DNA of 39,590 nucleotides from Gemmataceae bacterium. Lineage in GTDB: Bacteria > Planctomycetota > Planctomycetia > Gemmatales > Gemmataceae. Below the pieces are notes generated by a model. The model searched no databases and had not been told where the DNA came from. It was given only the letters and a program-made list of their open reading frames with translations. Location of the stretch: the NCBI GenBank assembly GCA_019752375.1, contig JAIEMG010000326.1:1-39590 (forward strand), in the 5' to 3' direction. Both the position numbers and the translations under genes were made by a program. Shown here in pieces: positions 1 through 7,892 of this stretch (position 1 is its first letter; each line of letters begins with the position of its first letter).

Positions 1-31
1 CCCTTTTCCTATTGCCATTACATTAGGGGTC

Positions 32-111
32 GCGGGGTTTTAAACCTCCCGGGTTTTGTTCTCTCAACCGGGACGTTTACACGCCCCGCTCGCCGTAAGT
101 AAATGCCATTC
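32..111. repeat. Dispersed palindromic repeat, left copy
   Basis: An imperfect palindrome whose right half contains gtttacacgccccgctcgcc, followed by a taagt-aatg-cattc tail. The same 20-mer and tail occur, in the same orientation, at about 3247-3339, so the two copies bracket the cysH-rrf2-sat block as direct repeats. The left half is more degraded than in the other copy. It is probably a REP-like or miniature-element repeat; no coding capacity is apparent. The rest of 1-243 shows no supportable gene. Confidence 0.7.
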
Positions 112-243
112 CGCCCTGTTCCCTTAACGAGTATATGTGACACCATTTGAAGCTGGCGTGAAGCGATGCGAATTTTCGGACTAAGCAGCAACCTGAGGAA
201 GCACTGGGCACGCTCTGAAACGACGAAGCCCGAATCCCGGGCG

Positions 244-1506
244 TTAGCCGCCCTTCATGCGTTCGATGAGGATGCGTGCGGTCTCCGGGCGCATGACGCG
301 GGAATCGGGCATTTCGCCCGCTCGCAGCTTGGCGCGCATGTCGCGGCCCCTGATCGATATTTGCTTGTATCCCTTGGGCCCGAATTCATCCACCAGGCCG
401 ACTCGGCCCAATTCTTCGAAGAAGGCCGCAAAGCCGACCTTCACCGGCTTGATGAGCAATTCACCGTTCAGCTCGTCGAACTTGCGCTGGGCAGCCAGTC
501 CGTCCCAAATGTCCTTGCCGTCGTCGTACGGCGCGTCGGCATGCTTGCGGCCAATGATGATGTCGGTGAAGCCGAAGTTCTGCCGATAAATGCCGTGCAT
601 GATCGCTTCCTTCGGCCCGCCGTAGAACATCTTGATGTCCAGGCCAAGCAGGATCACCATGTCGGTCAGTTTGCGGCCCGCCTTCTTCCACACTTCCGGA
701 TCGCTATCGCCTTCGCCGAGCACCTTGTGGTCAATCAGGGCCTTGTACGTGCGCATGCGGGTAACGGCATCGACATCGTCGCCTTTGGTCTCGCCAATGA
801 GTGGGTTAAGCGCTGCACCCGCGAAAAACCCCTGGGCCGTCAGCACTTCCAGACCGTGAACCAGGGCATACTCGTGCGCCCGGTGCAGCGGATTGCGCGT
901 CTGGAAGGCGACCACGCGTTGCCACTTCTTCTCGCGGAACAGCGCCCGCGTCTCGGTCGGGGTGAGGACGAATTGACCGTATTCCGGGTTCTTCGGCTGC
1001 GGCAGAACACGCACTTGGCCGCCCAGGAGCATGTCGCGTGGGTCGTTCATGGTCATGTGGCCGCCCGGATGGTCGGTGCGGTCGGTGCCATACACGCTCT
1101 TGATGTAGCGCTGCTTCTCCCACGGGAAGATGTCGCTGATTGCCAACGTGCCGACGGCTTCGTCCTTGCTGTTGACCAGCGCCACTGTCTCGCCGGCCTT
1201 GAGCGAGCCAGCCAGTATCTTGTCCACGGGGAACGAGATTGGAATGGTCCAGGCATAGGCCTTGCCGTTGTTGACGATGACTTCGTCATCGAGGGCTTTA
1301 TTGAACGTGGCACGATCCATGGGGCCAGTGAGGGGGCTGAGCCCTCCGTCGCCGAGCCGGTAAACACTCGACAGGTCCGCGTCGCTGATCGGCACCTTCT
1401 TCAGGCTCTCGGCGCGCTTGCGGAAGTCTGCCGCTTCACCGGCCGCGACGGTGCAATGAATGGGCTCGCTCAGACCGCCGTGCGGCGGGATCAGGTCTTG
1501 TGCCAT
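244..1506 (-). CDS. sat: Sulfate adenylyltransferase (ATP sulfurylase)
   Basis: This 420-residue protein makes adenosine 5'-phosphosulfate (APS) and pyrophosphate from ATP and sulfate, the first step of sulfate activation in the cytoplasm. The nucleotide-binding signature [10 protein letters not shown] lies at residues 202-211 and the second family motif GRKHA at 319-323. Length and motif order fit the homomeric, single-chain Sat family rather than the CysD/CysN type. No APS kinase domain follows. The ATG at 1506 has an AAAGGA about 10 bases upstream. It is the third gene of a minus-strand set cysH, rrf2, sat, with 77 bases between the rrf2 stop and this start. Whether it runs in the assimilatory direction is inferred from the adjacent cysH. 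Confidence 0.95.
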   Translation of the reverse strand: MAQDLIPPHGGLSEPIHCTVAAGEAADFRKRAESLKKVPISDADLSSVYRLGDGGLSPLTGPMDRATFNKALDDEVIVNNGKAYAWTIPISFPVDKILAGSLKAGETVALVNSKDEAVGTLAISDIFPWEKQRYIKSVYGTDRTDHPGGHMTMNDPRDMLLGGQVRVLPQPKNPEYGQFVLTPTETRALFREKKWQRVVAFQTRNPLHRAHEYALVHGLEVLTAQGFFAGAALNPLIGETKGDDVDAVTRMRTYKALIDHKVLGEGDSDPEVWKKAGRKLTDMVILLGLDIKMFYGGPKEAIMHGIYRQNFGFTDIIIGRKHADAPYDDGKDIWDGLAAQRKFDELNGELLIKPVKVGFAAFFEELGRVGLVDEFGPKGYKQISIRGRDMRAKLRAGEMPDSRVMRPETARILIERMKGG

Positions 1507-1516
1507 CGTTGGTTAG

Positions 1517-1578
1517 TCCTTTGTCCCTTGTTCCTCGTCCCTTGTCCTTCGAATGCAACGTGGGACAGGCGACGAGGG
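1517..1578. repeat. Intercistronic hairpin repeat (rrf2-sat gap)
   Basis: Short words related to ccttgtccc and cctcgtccc are repeated in tandem (1517-1547). A near-complement, gggacaggcgacgagg at 1562-1577, could pair with cctcgtcccttgtcc at 1533-1547. The hairpin fills most of the gap between the rrf2 stop and the sat start. It could act as a processing or attenuation element, or just be an inserted repeat. Confidence 0.6.
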
Positions 1579-1583
1579 CCAAA

Positions 1584-2039
1584 TCAGATTTGGTAAGACA
1601 GGCCGCTGTCCAGCTGGGTCCGGCGCACCAGGTCGGCAAAGGTCGTTGCTTCGAGTAACCGTTGCTGCTCGAGGTCGATTTCGCGCCAGATGGCGCGAAG
1701 CGCGTGGACGCCGGCGGAGTTCATCGGCACGACAGGATTGCGGCGCTTGGGCGAGGTCTTGCGCGACGAGGGGGTTGCCACCTGGTCGATGGCGTTGATG
1801 ACGTCCGCCAGGGAGATTTCTTCTGGCGGCCGTGCCAACTGATACCCTCCGGACGCCCCACGAACGCTCTCGACCAAGCCGACCGCCTTGAGCTGCAAAA
1901 GGATTTGCACCAGAAACCGCTGCGGAATATCGTGCGCGTCTGCAATCGCCTTGACGCGCACCGGATGCGGCTCCGCGTGATTGACCGCGAGCTCGAACAC
2001 CGCAATACACGCATACTCGGCCTTGGCGGAAATACGCAT
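1584..2039 (-). CDS. Rrf2-family transcriptional regulator (CymR-like)
   Basis: A 151-residue protein with the Rrf2 winged-helix pattern. It starts MRISAKAEYAC, has a helix-turn-helix around residues 28-60 (VKAIADAHDIPQRFLVQIL), then a GASGGYQLA wing and a PPEEISLADVINAID stretch. Its only cysteine is Cys11, so the three cysteines that hold the Fe-S cluster in IscR and NsrR are missing and a cluster-free mode like that of CymR is more likely. It sits between cysH and sat on the same strand. This strongly suggests, by inference, that it controls sulfur assimilation, perhaps sensing O-acetylserine or the cysteine synthase complex as CymR does. No cysteine synthase gene is in the window. Confidence 0.88.
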   Translation of the reverse strand: MRISAKAEYACIAVFELAVNHAEPHPVRVKAIADAHDIPQRFLVQILLQLKAVGLVESVRGASGGYQLARPPEEISLADVINAIDQVATPSSRKTSPKRRNPVVPMNSAGVHALRAIWREIDLEQQRLLEATTFADLVRRTQLDSGLSYQI

Positions 2040-2048
2040 GGAGAGCCT

Positions 2049-2135
2049 CAGTACTCAGTAGCCAGTAGTCGGTAGCCGGTCGACAAACCAAGGTTGCGCT
2101 TTCTACTGGCTACTGACTACTGGCTACTGACTACT
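2049..2135. repeat. Intercistronic hairpin repeat (cysH-rrf2 gap)
   Basis: The left arm (2049-2077) is made of cagtagccagtag-type words. The right arm (2103-2135) repeats tactggctactgac. The arms are reverse complements over roughly 25 bases, giving a long stem around a loop of about 25 bases. It fills nearly all of the space between cysH and rrf2. It may be a transcript-processing or attenuation structure, or an inserted repetitive element. Confidence 0.7.
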
Positions 2136-2140
2136 TCCCA

Positions 2141-2866
2141 TCAAATGCCGCTGCCGCCTTCGACTTCGACCACGTGGAGGCCGCATTCTTTCTTGACGCT
2201 ACCGGCCCAGCGGCCGGCACGCTCATCCTGTCCGTTGGTCACGGGACGAGTGCAAGGCCAGCAGCCGATGCTCGGGTAGTCCTGGTCGTGCAGCGGATTG
2301 TACGGCACCTCGTGCTTCGCAATGAATCCCCAAACCTCTTTCTTCGTCCACGACAGGAGCGGGTTGACCTTCACAAGCTCGAATTTACGGTCCCACTGCA
2401 CCACGCCGGCCTGCGCCCGGTGCTGAGTCTGGTCCTTGCGAATGGAACTGATCCAGGCATCGTAACCGACCAACGCACGCCGGAGCGGCACAATCTTGCG
2501 GTCGTGGCAGCACTGGTCGGAACGAATGACGTAGAGCGGACCGCCGTGCTCCTCCTCATATTGCTGCACGGTCGTGTCGGGGCGAACGAACTCGACATCG
2601 ATCCCGTAGCGATCGCGCAACTTCTCGCGCATCTGGAGCGTCTCGGCAAATTGGTAGCCCGTATCGAGGTTGAAAAGGCGAACCGTTGGTTCAATTTCGG
2701 CCAACATATGGATGATGCAGCAGCCTTCCGCGCCGAATGCCGTCGCCATCGTCAGACGCGGGTGAAACTGCTCGACGGCCCAGCGCAAAATCTCCTGGGG
2801 CGACGCGCCCTTGAGTCGTTCGCTCGCCGCGGTAATCTCTTCCTGGGAAAAAGACTGCGCGCCCAT
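2141..2866 (-). CDS. cysH: Assimilatory APS (adenylyl-sulfate) reductase, CysH family
   Basis: A 241-residue thiol-dependent reductase that turns activated sulfate into sulfite and AMP. The start at 2866 is chosen because AAGGAGG lies four bases upstream; a longer reading to 2977 lacks such a site. Visible features are the nucleotide-binding fold (FNLDTGYQF, 65-73), a cysteine pair Cys119-Cys120, a second pair Cys202/Cys205 (CWPC), and the catalytic C-terminal KKECGLH with Cys228. Two cysteine pairs are the 4Fe-4S ligands of the bacterial APS-reducing branch; E. coli-type PAPS reductases lack them. This fits a pathway in which Sat supplies APS directly and no APS kinase is needed. First gene of the minus-strand cysH-rrf2-sat set. 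Confidence 0.93.
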   Translation of the reverse strand: MGAQSFSQEEITAASERLKGASPQEILRWAVEQFHPRLTMATAFGAEGCCIIHMLAEIEPTVRLFNLDTGYQFAETLQMREKLRDRYGIDVEFVRPDTTVQQYEEEHGGPLYVIRSDQCCHDRKIVPLRRALVGYDAWISSIRKDQTQHRAQAGVVQWDRKFELVKVNPLLSWTKKEVWGFIAKHEVPYNPLHDQDYPSIGCWPCTRPVTNGQDERAGRWAGSVKKECGLHVVEVEGGSGI

Positions 2867-3046
2867 CGGGCCTCCTTGCAATCTCACGAACGGTCGCCGA
2901 AGCCGTCGCGACGATACCATCTTTATCGGCATAATGAAGATTTCGTCAAGAGAGGAAAGCGAGCACACGCCGGCCATGGGTGGCGCCTACAATGACCTGG
3001 CGCGTCGGTGGTCAGCATTGGTTGCAGACCCAAGCGGAGGTGTGGT

Positions 3047-3331
3047 GTGTTAGTGATCTGGCAAGGGCGTGGCTTCTTGGCGCTGGCTGCACTCATCCCG
3101 GTGCTCGGCTCCATGTGGCTAATGGACCTTTACGAGCGATGGTGGCTTCTCGCATTCGGTACATCCTTCCTGCTCAGTGGTGTCGCGTGTGTGCTACTCG
3201 GGACGCATTGGAACCGGGGTGGAAATACGCACTCGCTTGAATGCAATTCACTTAAGGCGCGCGGGGCGTGTAAACGCCCGGTTGAGAGACCAAACCCGGG
3301 GCGTTTACACGCCCCGCTCGCCTTAAGTTAA
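3047..3331 (+). CDS. Small two-helix membrane protein of unknown function
   Basis: A GTG start is chosen at 3047, with cggagg just upstream. The 94-residue product starts VLVIWQGRGFLALAALIP. It has two hydrophobic segments (about 7-20 and 30-46), joined by a short charged link, as in small inner-membrane proteins that begin with a W-Q-G-R-G-F motif. I know such proteins only as uncharacterised. The last ~28 residues are encoded by the palindromic repeat at 3247-3339, so the native C-terminus has probably been replaced or extended by the repeat. It is divergent from cysH. Coding status is likely, function unknown. Confidence 0.55.
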   Translation: MLVIWQGRGFLALAALIPVLGSMWLMDLYERWWLLAFGTSFLLSGVACVLLGTHWNRGGNTHSLECNSLKARGACKRPVERPNPGRLHAPLALS

Positions 3332-3339
3332 TGGCATTC
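3247..3339. repeat. Dispersed palindromic repeat, right copy
   Basis: The arms gcggggcgtgtaaacgcc (from about 3259) and ggcgtttacacgccccgc (to about 3318) are near-perfect reverse complements around a gttgagagacc loop. A ttaagttaatggcattc tail follows. The second half matches the copy at 32-111 in the same orientation. The 3' end of the small membrane ORF at 3047 lies inside it. Confidence 0.8.
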
Positions 3340-3356
3340 AGCACTCGCTTCATTTC

Positions 3357-3617
3357 GTGCCGCTGGAATTCTGGGGTTGGCTCTACCTGATGCCCGCGGT
3401 ATTGATCGCCCTGGGCGGCCTCGCAGGGGCCATTGCAATGGCCATCCGACAGGACAAGCGCCCCTGGCTGCTTCAGGGAATTATCGCAACCGCCGGCCTT
3501 TTGATCTGGTTAGGGACAACCGCCTTACTAATCTGGTTCGGGCGGCAACAGAGAAAGCCCGCGCAGAGCGACCACCGCACATGCACCCCGTCGCAGATGT
3601 CATTTCCCACGCATTAG
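3357..3617 (+). CDS. Possible small membrane protein
   Basis: An 86-residue frame starting at GTG 3357. It encodes two hydrophobic spans (about residues 7-29 and 38-61) separated by RQDKRPW, with a basic, polar C-terminus, which looks like a real two-pass membrane protein. No convincing ribosome-binding site precedes the GTG, and the frame begins only ~20 bases after the palindromic repeat, so the true N-terminus could have been disrupted. Not recognised as any family. The following 3618-3827 holds no supportable gene, only an imperfect hairpin (cccacgggttttgttcccgtggg). Confidence 0.4.
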   Translation: MPLEFWGWLYLMPAVLIALGGLAGAIAMAIRQDKRPWLLQGIIATAGLLIWLGTTALLIWFGRQQRKPAQSDHRTCTPSQMSFPTH

Positions 3618-3827
3618 AGCGTCACTGGCGATAGCAAACCTCGACGTGCGAACAGGACCGGCATCCGTTAGGAATGGCCTTTACCGCGATTTGCCGGTTG
3701 CTCGCCGCTTTTCCGTCGTCTGAAGAGTTCAGGTGCCGACTCTTCGTAGAACGGGTCTCAACGTCAGCGCCCACGGGTTTTGTTCCCGTGGGCTCCATAT
3801 TCACGATTATCAACTCGCTCGTCCCGC

Positions 3828-4571
3828 CTACTTCTTCTCCTTCTCCGGGACTGCCTCAAGGATCAGGTTGACCTTGGTGCCGCTGGCGGGAATGCGGTCG
3901 GTGTGGGCTTCGTAGGTGCGCAGCTCTGGGGCGGTCTTCAGGCTGCGAATGGGTAGGTCGAGCATGGCGTCTTCGAGATTGCAGACACAAATGATGTCGC
4001 CGTAGTTGGCGAGGTAGATCGGCGGTTTGTTCTTGTCCGTGGGGTTGGGAACGAGCTGGCTTCCGCCAAAGACCCAGTCGCTCTCGAGGGCCTTCTTGTC
4101 CTTGCTGGAGCGAATCCATTGTCGGGCGGGCAAAGTCACCAGCTTTCCCTTGTCTTCATACTGGACCGTGATCTTGATGATGCTGCCCGTGGCAGGCTGG
4201 AAACGCGGCTCAAACTTGACCGGCGACCCCGCCTTGGCGCGGGCGACTTCCAGCGCCTTGTGAATGTCCCGGGCGTCGCAGTCGGCCGACAAGAGGTACT
4301 CGTGTTCCTTGGTACCCTTGCGGCACAGGAGACCTTCCAGATTCCCTTCCCGGAGGCAGACCTCGGCACTGACAATCACGCGCCGCTGGTCGCCTTGCAC
4401 TTCCAGAAAGACGTTCTTCCCCAGGGCGGTCTTCTTCGTTTCGACCGTCTTGGTCGTTTCCTTGGTGGCGTTGTCTCCTCGCGGGGATGTGTCCGCGTCA
4501 CAACCCGGGCCGATCAAGGCCAAGACCAGGGAAATACCCAGAAACCAGCGGTGAGAAGATGAGGTGTTCAT
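3828..4571 (-). CDS. YdjY-domain-like planctomycete lipoprotein
   Basis: A 247-residue exported protein. The N-terminus MNTSSSHRWFLGISLVLALIGPGC reads as a signal peptide ending in a cysteine, so it is a probable lipoprotein, although the residues before Cys24 are not a classic lipobox. A lysine/threonine-rich linker follows, then a globular domain with VFLEVQGDQRRVIVSAEVC, EHEYLLSADCDARDIHKAL and a C-terminal IICVCNLEDAMLDLPI. This pattern resembles the YdjY-type conserved domain common in planctomycetes, whose function is not established. It is a lone minus-strand gene with no operon partner. The family call is from memory of sequence style, so moderate. Confidence 0.7.
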   Translation of the reverse strand: MNTSSSHRWFLGISLVLALIGPGCDADTSPRGDNATKETTKTVETKKTALGKNVFLEVQGDQRRVIVSAEVCLREGNLEGLLCRKGTKEHEYLLSADCDARDIHKALEVARAKAGSPVKFEPRFQPATGSIIKITVQYEDKGKLVTLPARQWIRSSKDKKALESDWVFGGSQLVPNPTDKNKPPIYLANYGDIICVCNLEDAMLDLPIRSLKTAPELRTYEAHTDRIPASGTKVNLILEAVPEKEKK

Positions 4572-4702
4572 AACATCCCACCATAGCAGACGACACCGAA
4601 ACTGAAAATGAAAAAAGGGCCACCCGCGATCGAGCGATCAAGCGATTTCTGTTCCCGTTCTCGACGGCATCGCGGAATCGGGAACGGGACCGAACAAAAC
4701 GG

Positions 4703-4734
4703 CAAGGCCCACGGGGGTTAGCCCGTGGACCTTG
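4703..4734. repeat. Hairpin downstream of the YTV gene
   Basis: caaggcccacggg at 4703-4715 pairs with cccgtggaccttg at 4722-4734, giving a ~12-bp stem with one mismatch. It belongs to a recurrent 'cccacggg...cccgtggg' family also seen at about 3768-3793. A further weaker inverted pair (gttcccg/cgggaac) lies at about 4653-4687. Confidence 0.55.
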
Positions 4735-4749
4735 GCCGGGGTCATCATG

Positions 4750-4779
4750 ATCCTTGAGGCCGGTTCAGGCCTCAAGGAT
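4750..4779 (-). terminator. Probable terminator of the YTV gene
   Basis: A perfect 12-bp stem, atccttgaggcc / ggcctcaaggat, with a 6-base loop. It starts about 11 bases past the stop codon of the minus-strand cysteine-rich gene. There is no clear T-run after it, so Rho-independent termination is plausible but not certain. Confidence 0.6.
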
Positions 4780-4790
4780 GTGGGGGGTCG

Positions 4791-6905
4791 TTACTTGGCC
4801 TCGTCACCCTTGGGGGCCGCGATCGGCTCGGCCTTCGGGGCGACCACCGGAGCGACGGGGGCGGCGCCGCAGGAGTCGCAGGTGTTGCAGGGGTTGCAGC
4901 AAGGATCGCAGCAGACGCGCTTCTTGAAGCAACGGCTCAGGAAGCTTTCCTTGCAGCAGCTATCGCAGCAGGAGTCGCAGCAGCTCGTCGAGCACTTGGT
5001 CTCGCAGCAAGCCGAGCAGCAGCTCTTGCAGGTCGTCTTGCAGCTCGTGCAGCAGTTCGTCTTGCAGCAGCTATTGCAGCTCGTGCAGCACTTGGTCTCG
5101 CAGCAGGCCGGGGCCGGGCAAGCCACGGTCACCGGAACCAGACGCGCCTTCTTGACGCAGACTTCTTCCGGAACGCAGACCTTGACCTTCTTGCAGACGG
5201 TGCACGGCACCATCTCGGTCACGGTATACGGCACCTTCACCTTGACGGTGTAGGGCACCTGCTTGCAGACCTGGTACGGCACCTTCTTGCAGACGACTTC
5301 CTGCTTCATGACGCAGGTCGTCACCGGCACCATCTTCACGCAGTCCTGCTTGACCATGGTGCAGGTCGTGCACGGCACCATCTTCTTGACCGTCGTCGGA
5401 ACCATGCGGCAGACGGTGTAAGGCACCTTCTTGACGCAGTCTTCCTGGACGGTACGCCAGACGGTGTAGGGCACCCGCTTGACGACGTTTTCCTGAACCA
5501 TCCGGGTGGTGGTGTAGGTCACGTCGCGGCAGACCTGCGAACCTTCACGGAAGCTCCGGCCGGGGCCTTCGCAATCGTGACCGCAGCCGTTGGCATCCAC
5601 GTAGGCGCCACAGACCTTGCGGACGACCGTGTAAGGAACCTGCTTCTTGCAGACTTCGGTCACCATCTTGGTCATCGTGTACGGGACCTGCTTGCGGACC
5701 ACGGCGCACTCCTTGAAGGAGCGGCCCGGGCCATCGCACTCGTAGGTCGCGCCGGCGGCGTCAACATACGCGCCACACAGGTTCTTCTGAACCGTGTACG
5801 GCACACGTTCGACCACCGTGTACGGGACCTTCTTGACCACCGTGTACGGGACCTTCTCGCAGACCGTTTCCTTCACGTAGGTCGTGCAGGGGACCTGCTC
5901 GCAGACGATCCGTTCCTTCCAGACCTTACGGCAGCAGACCGTGTCCGGCTCCTTGACGGTGCACTTGACCCACTTGCTCGTGCAGCAGCACTTGCAGGTG
6001 CAGGGATCGAAGCAGCAGTCGCCGCAGACCTTCTGGCAGACGGTCTTGCACTTGCCGGGGACGCACACCTGTTCGGTGCACCACTCGCCGCACTTCTTCT
6101 GCACGGTCTTCATGGTGCAGCAGGGCTTGCAGACGGTCTTCACGCAGTTCTTGTAGCAGGTCTCGCAGACTTCGCGGCAGCAAGTCTTGCAGCATTCCTT
6201 GTAGCAGGTGATGCAGACCGGCTTGCAGATGGAGTGGCAGCACTCCTTGAAGCAGGTCACGCACACCGGCTTGCACACGGTGTAGCAGCATTCCTTGCAG
6301 TGCTGCTCGCAGCATTCCTTGACGATGCTGTGGCAGGCCTTCTTGCAGTGCACTTCGCAGACCGGCTTGCAGACGGTGTAGCAGCACTCCTTGTAGCAGC
6401 ACTCCGGCACCTTCTTGCAGACCTTGTAGTGGCATTCCTTCCAGCAGGTCTCATAGCACGGCTTGCAGCACGTCTCGCAGACTTCCTTGTAGGTCGTCTG
6501 GTAGCAGGGCTTGCAGACCGTGGTGTGGCACTCCTTCATGCACGTCTGGTAACAGGGCTTGCAGACGGTGCACTGTTCCGTACGGTAGCAGGTCTCGTAG
6601 CAATTCTTGTAGCAGGTTTTGCATTCTTCGCGATAGCAGGTCTTGCAGACCGGCTTGCAGACCGTTTCCTTGACGGTCTGGTAGCAGGTATGCCACCGCT
6701 TCTCCAGGCACGTGTCGTACACCAGCTTGTAGCACGTCTTGCACTGCTGCTGGCAGGGGCCGAAGCAGCTTTGTGCATCGCAGCAGGGCTGCGAACAGCT
6801 CGTGTACTTGTCGGCGCCACAACAACCGCCGGCTTTCGCCGACTGGACAGCCCCTAGCAGGCCGACCAGTACAGCCAGCAGCGGCGCTCCCAAGCGCATC
6901 CTCAT
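4791..6905 (-). CDS. Secreted cysteine-rich YTV-repeat protein
   Basis: A 704-residue protein. The start at 6905 has GAGGAGG eight bases upstream and gives a signal peptide (about 1-25, ending AKA). The first half is dominated by cysteines in CYK/CKP/CYETC patterns spaced 3-4 residues apart. The second half carries many V-P-Y-T-V units plus two copies of a CGAYVD...CDGPGRSF module. A further cysteine-dense block follows, then a proline/alanine tail (APVAPVVAPKAEPIAAP). This is the planctomycete-specific 'YTV' extracellular protein type described from Rhodopirellula and Gemmata, thought to contribute to a disulfide-linked cell envelope. That role is family-level; here only export and extreme cysteine content are visible. 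A perfect hairpin lies just after the stop. Confidence 0.88.
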   Translation of the reverse strand: MRMRLGAPLLAVLVGLLGAVQSAKAGGCCGADKYTSCSQPCCDAQSCFGPCQQQCKTCYKLVYDTCLEKRWHTCYQTVKETVCKPVCKTCYREECKTCYKNCYETCYRTEQCTVCKPCYQTCMKECHTTVCKPCYQTTYKEVCETCCKPCYETCWKECHYKVCKKVPECCYKECCYTVCKPVCEVHCKKACHSIVKECCEQHCKECCYTVCKPVCVTCFKECCHSICKPVCITCYKECCKTCCREVCETCYKNCVKTVCKPCCTMKTVQKKCGEWCTEQVCVPGKCKTVCQKVCGDCCFDPCTCKCCCTSKWVKCTVKEPDTVCCRKVWKERIVCEQVPCTTYVKETVCEKVPYTVVKKVPYTVVERVPYTVQKNLCGAYVDAAGATYECDGPGRSFKECAVVRKQVPYTMTKMVTEVCKKQVPYTVVRKVCGAYVDANGCGHDCEGPGRSFREGSQVCRDVTYTTTRMVQENVVKRVPYTVWRTVQEDCVKKVPYTVCRMVPTTVKKMVPCTTCTMVKQDCVKMVPVTTCVMKQEVVCKKVPYQVCKQVPYTVKVKVPYTVTEMVPCTVCKKVKVCVPEEVCVKKARLVPVTVACPAPACCETKCCTSCNSCCKTNCCTSCKTTCKSCCSACCETKCSTSCCDSCCDSCCKESFLSRCFKKRVCCDPCCNPCNTCDSCGAAPVAPVVAPKAEPIAAPKGDEAK

Positions 6906-7892
6906 GATACTCGCCTCCTCATCGGCCCGAGGGCCAGTTGTGTGAACTCTCAAACTCGGGTCTGGCAGGTACGTGACCCCCCACACTTCTATCGGCCGGG
7001 CCATTCTCCGGGCTTGACCCAGATTCACCCAACTTGGTGGACTCGCCTTTTTGACTGGGGTCGCCGAACACACTGAGCCCGTCCAGGTTCTCATATCGGC
7101 TGGCCATCGCTGCGTTGATGACAACCGCGCGCCCTTCTCGCCCTTACCTGGTCCACGGTCCTTCCGGTAGCGCCGGATATGCGCGACGTGCCGTCTAGGT
7201 AAACAGCGCGGCCGTGCAACCCCGAAGTCGCCAGTCGCCTTGACTCGCCGTAAATTGGTTGTCGGACTCGCGCGAGCACTGCCACGTGCTGAGCGGGGCA
7301 CGCTTGCGGAGGTGTGATGCAAACAAGCGTCCTGGGTAAGCGCGCACCCCGGACTCCGGTGCCTCTCCCTCGATCCCAGTGGTAAAAGAGGTCAATACTG
7401 CGTTTGCCGAGCGGATGGGGTGGCGGCTATCGAGGTACCACGAGCTACAGCTGCAGGCTGTAGCACGAACTGTTAGCTCGTGGAGCCCGAAGTCTGCTTT
7501 AACACGTGTTAGTCGCCGGGAGCCGGCAAGCAAACCAGCGGACGAGTGTGGAGCTTCAACGACTTCCGCATCTGGGCTGTCGAATCCTGACCGTCTGCAG
7601 CCGCAAGCGTCAGCAACTTTAGTACTCCAACGCTTCGTCCACTGGAAGGATCGGCGTCGGTGTCTGTAGCCGCAGGCTTCAGCCTGCGGAGTGGCGTCTG
7701 CCGGCCCTGCGACGCACTTCCGCAGGCTGAAGCCTGCGGCTACGGACGTTCATGACGAATCCTGCTTTCAAGGTAGCGTTGTAGAATTAGCCTGCGGAGT
7801 AAGTTTGCCGCGCCTGCGGCGCGATTCCGCCGTCTGAAGCTGCGGCTCCAGGCGGGCATGTTAGATCGCGCATTCAAAACGGCACGGTCGAT
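6906..7892. other. Gene-free, repeat-rich stretch
   Basis: Almost 1 kb without a supportable gene. The first ~40 bases hold the ribosome-binding site and 5' leader of the YTV gene. Further right are an inverted repeat at 7438-7483 (ccacgagcta / tagctcgtgg), the long palindrome at 7666-7743, and a decayed version of the same palindrome at about 7790-7850. Short open frames here lack ribosome-binding sites and protein-like composition, so none is called. It reads as an accumulation zone for repeats. Confidence 0.6.
7666..7743. repeat. Long palindrome, 'gtagccgcaggct' family
   Basis: gtagccgcaggcttcagcct at 7666-7685 pairs with the reverse-complementary sequence ending ctgcggctac at 7743. Each half is itself a small palindrome (gcaggctTCAgcctgc). 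Another family member is at 11821-11897, and a degraded one lies at about 7790-7850. Confidence 0.8.

Noticed and set aside
166..1596. Long plus-strand open frame opposite sat
   Set aside because: It is the antisense shadow of a clear ATP sulfurylase gene; composition is rich in His/Arg/Ala as expected for a GC-rich shadow, with no ribosome-binding site.
3622..3813. Short minus-strand frame starting MIIVNMEPTGTKPVG
   Set aside because: Its readable part is just translation of the cccacgggttttgttcccgtggg hairpin repeat.
5577..6857. 426-codon plus-strand open frame opposite the YTV gene
   Set aside because: It reads as repeated LADG/VAGLAD words that merely mirror the cysteine-rich repeats on the other strand.
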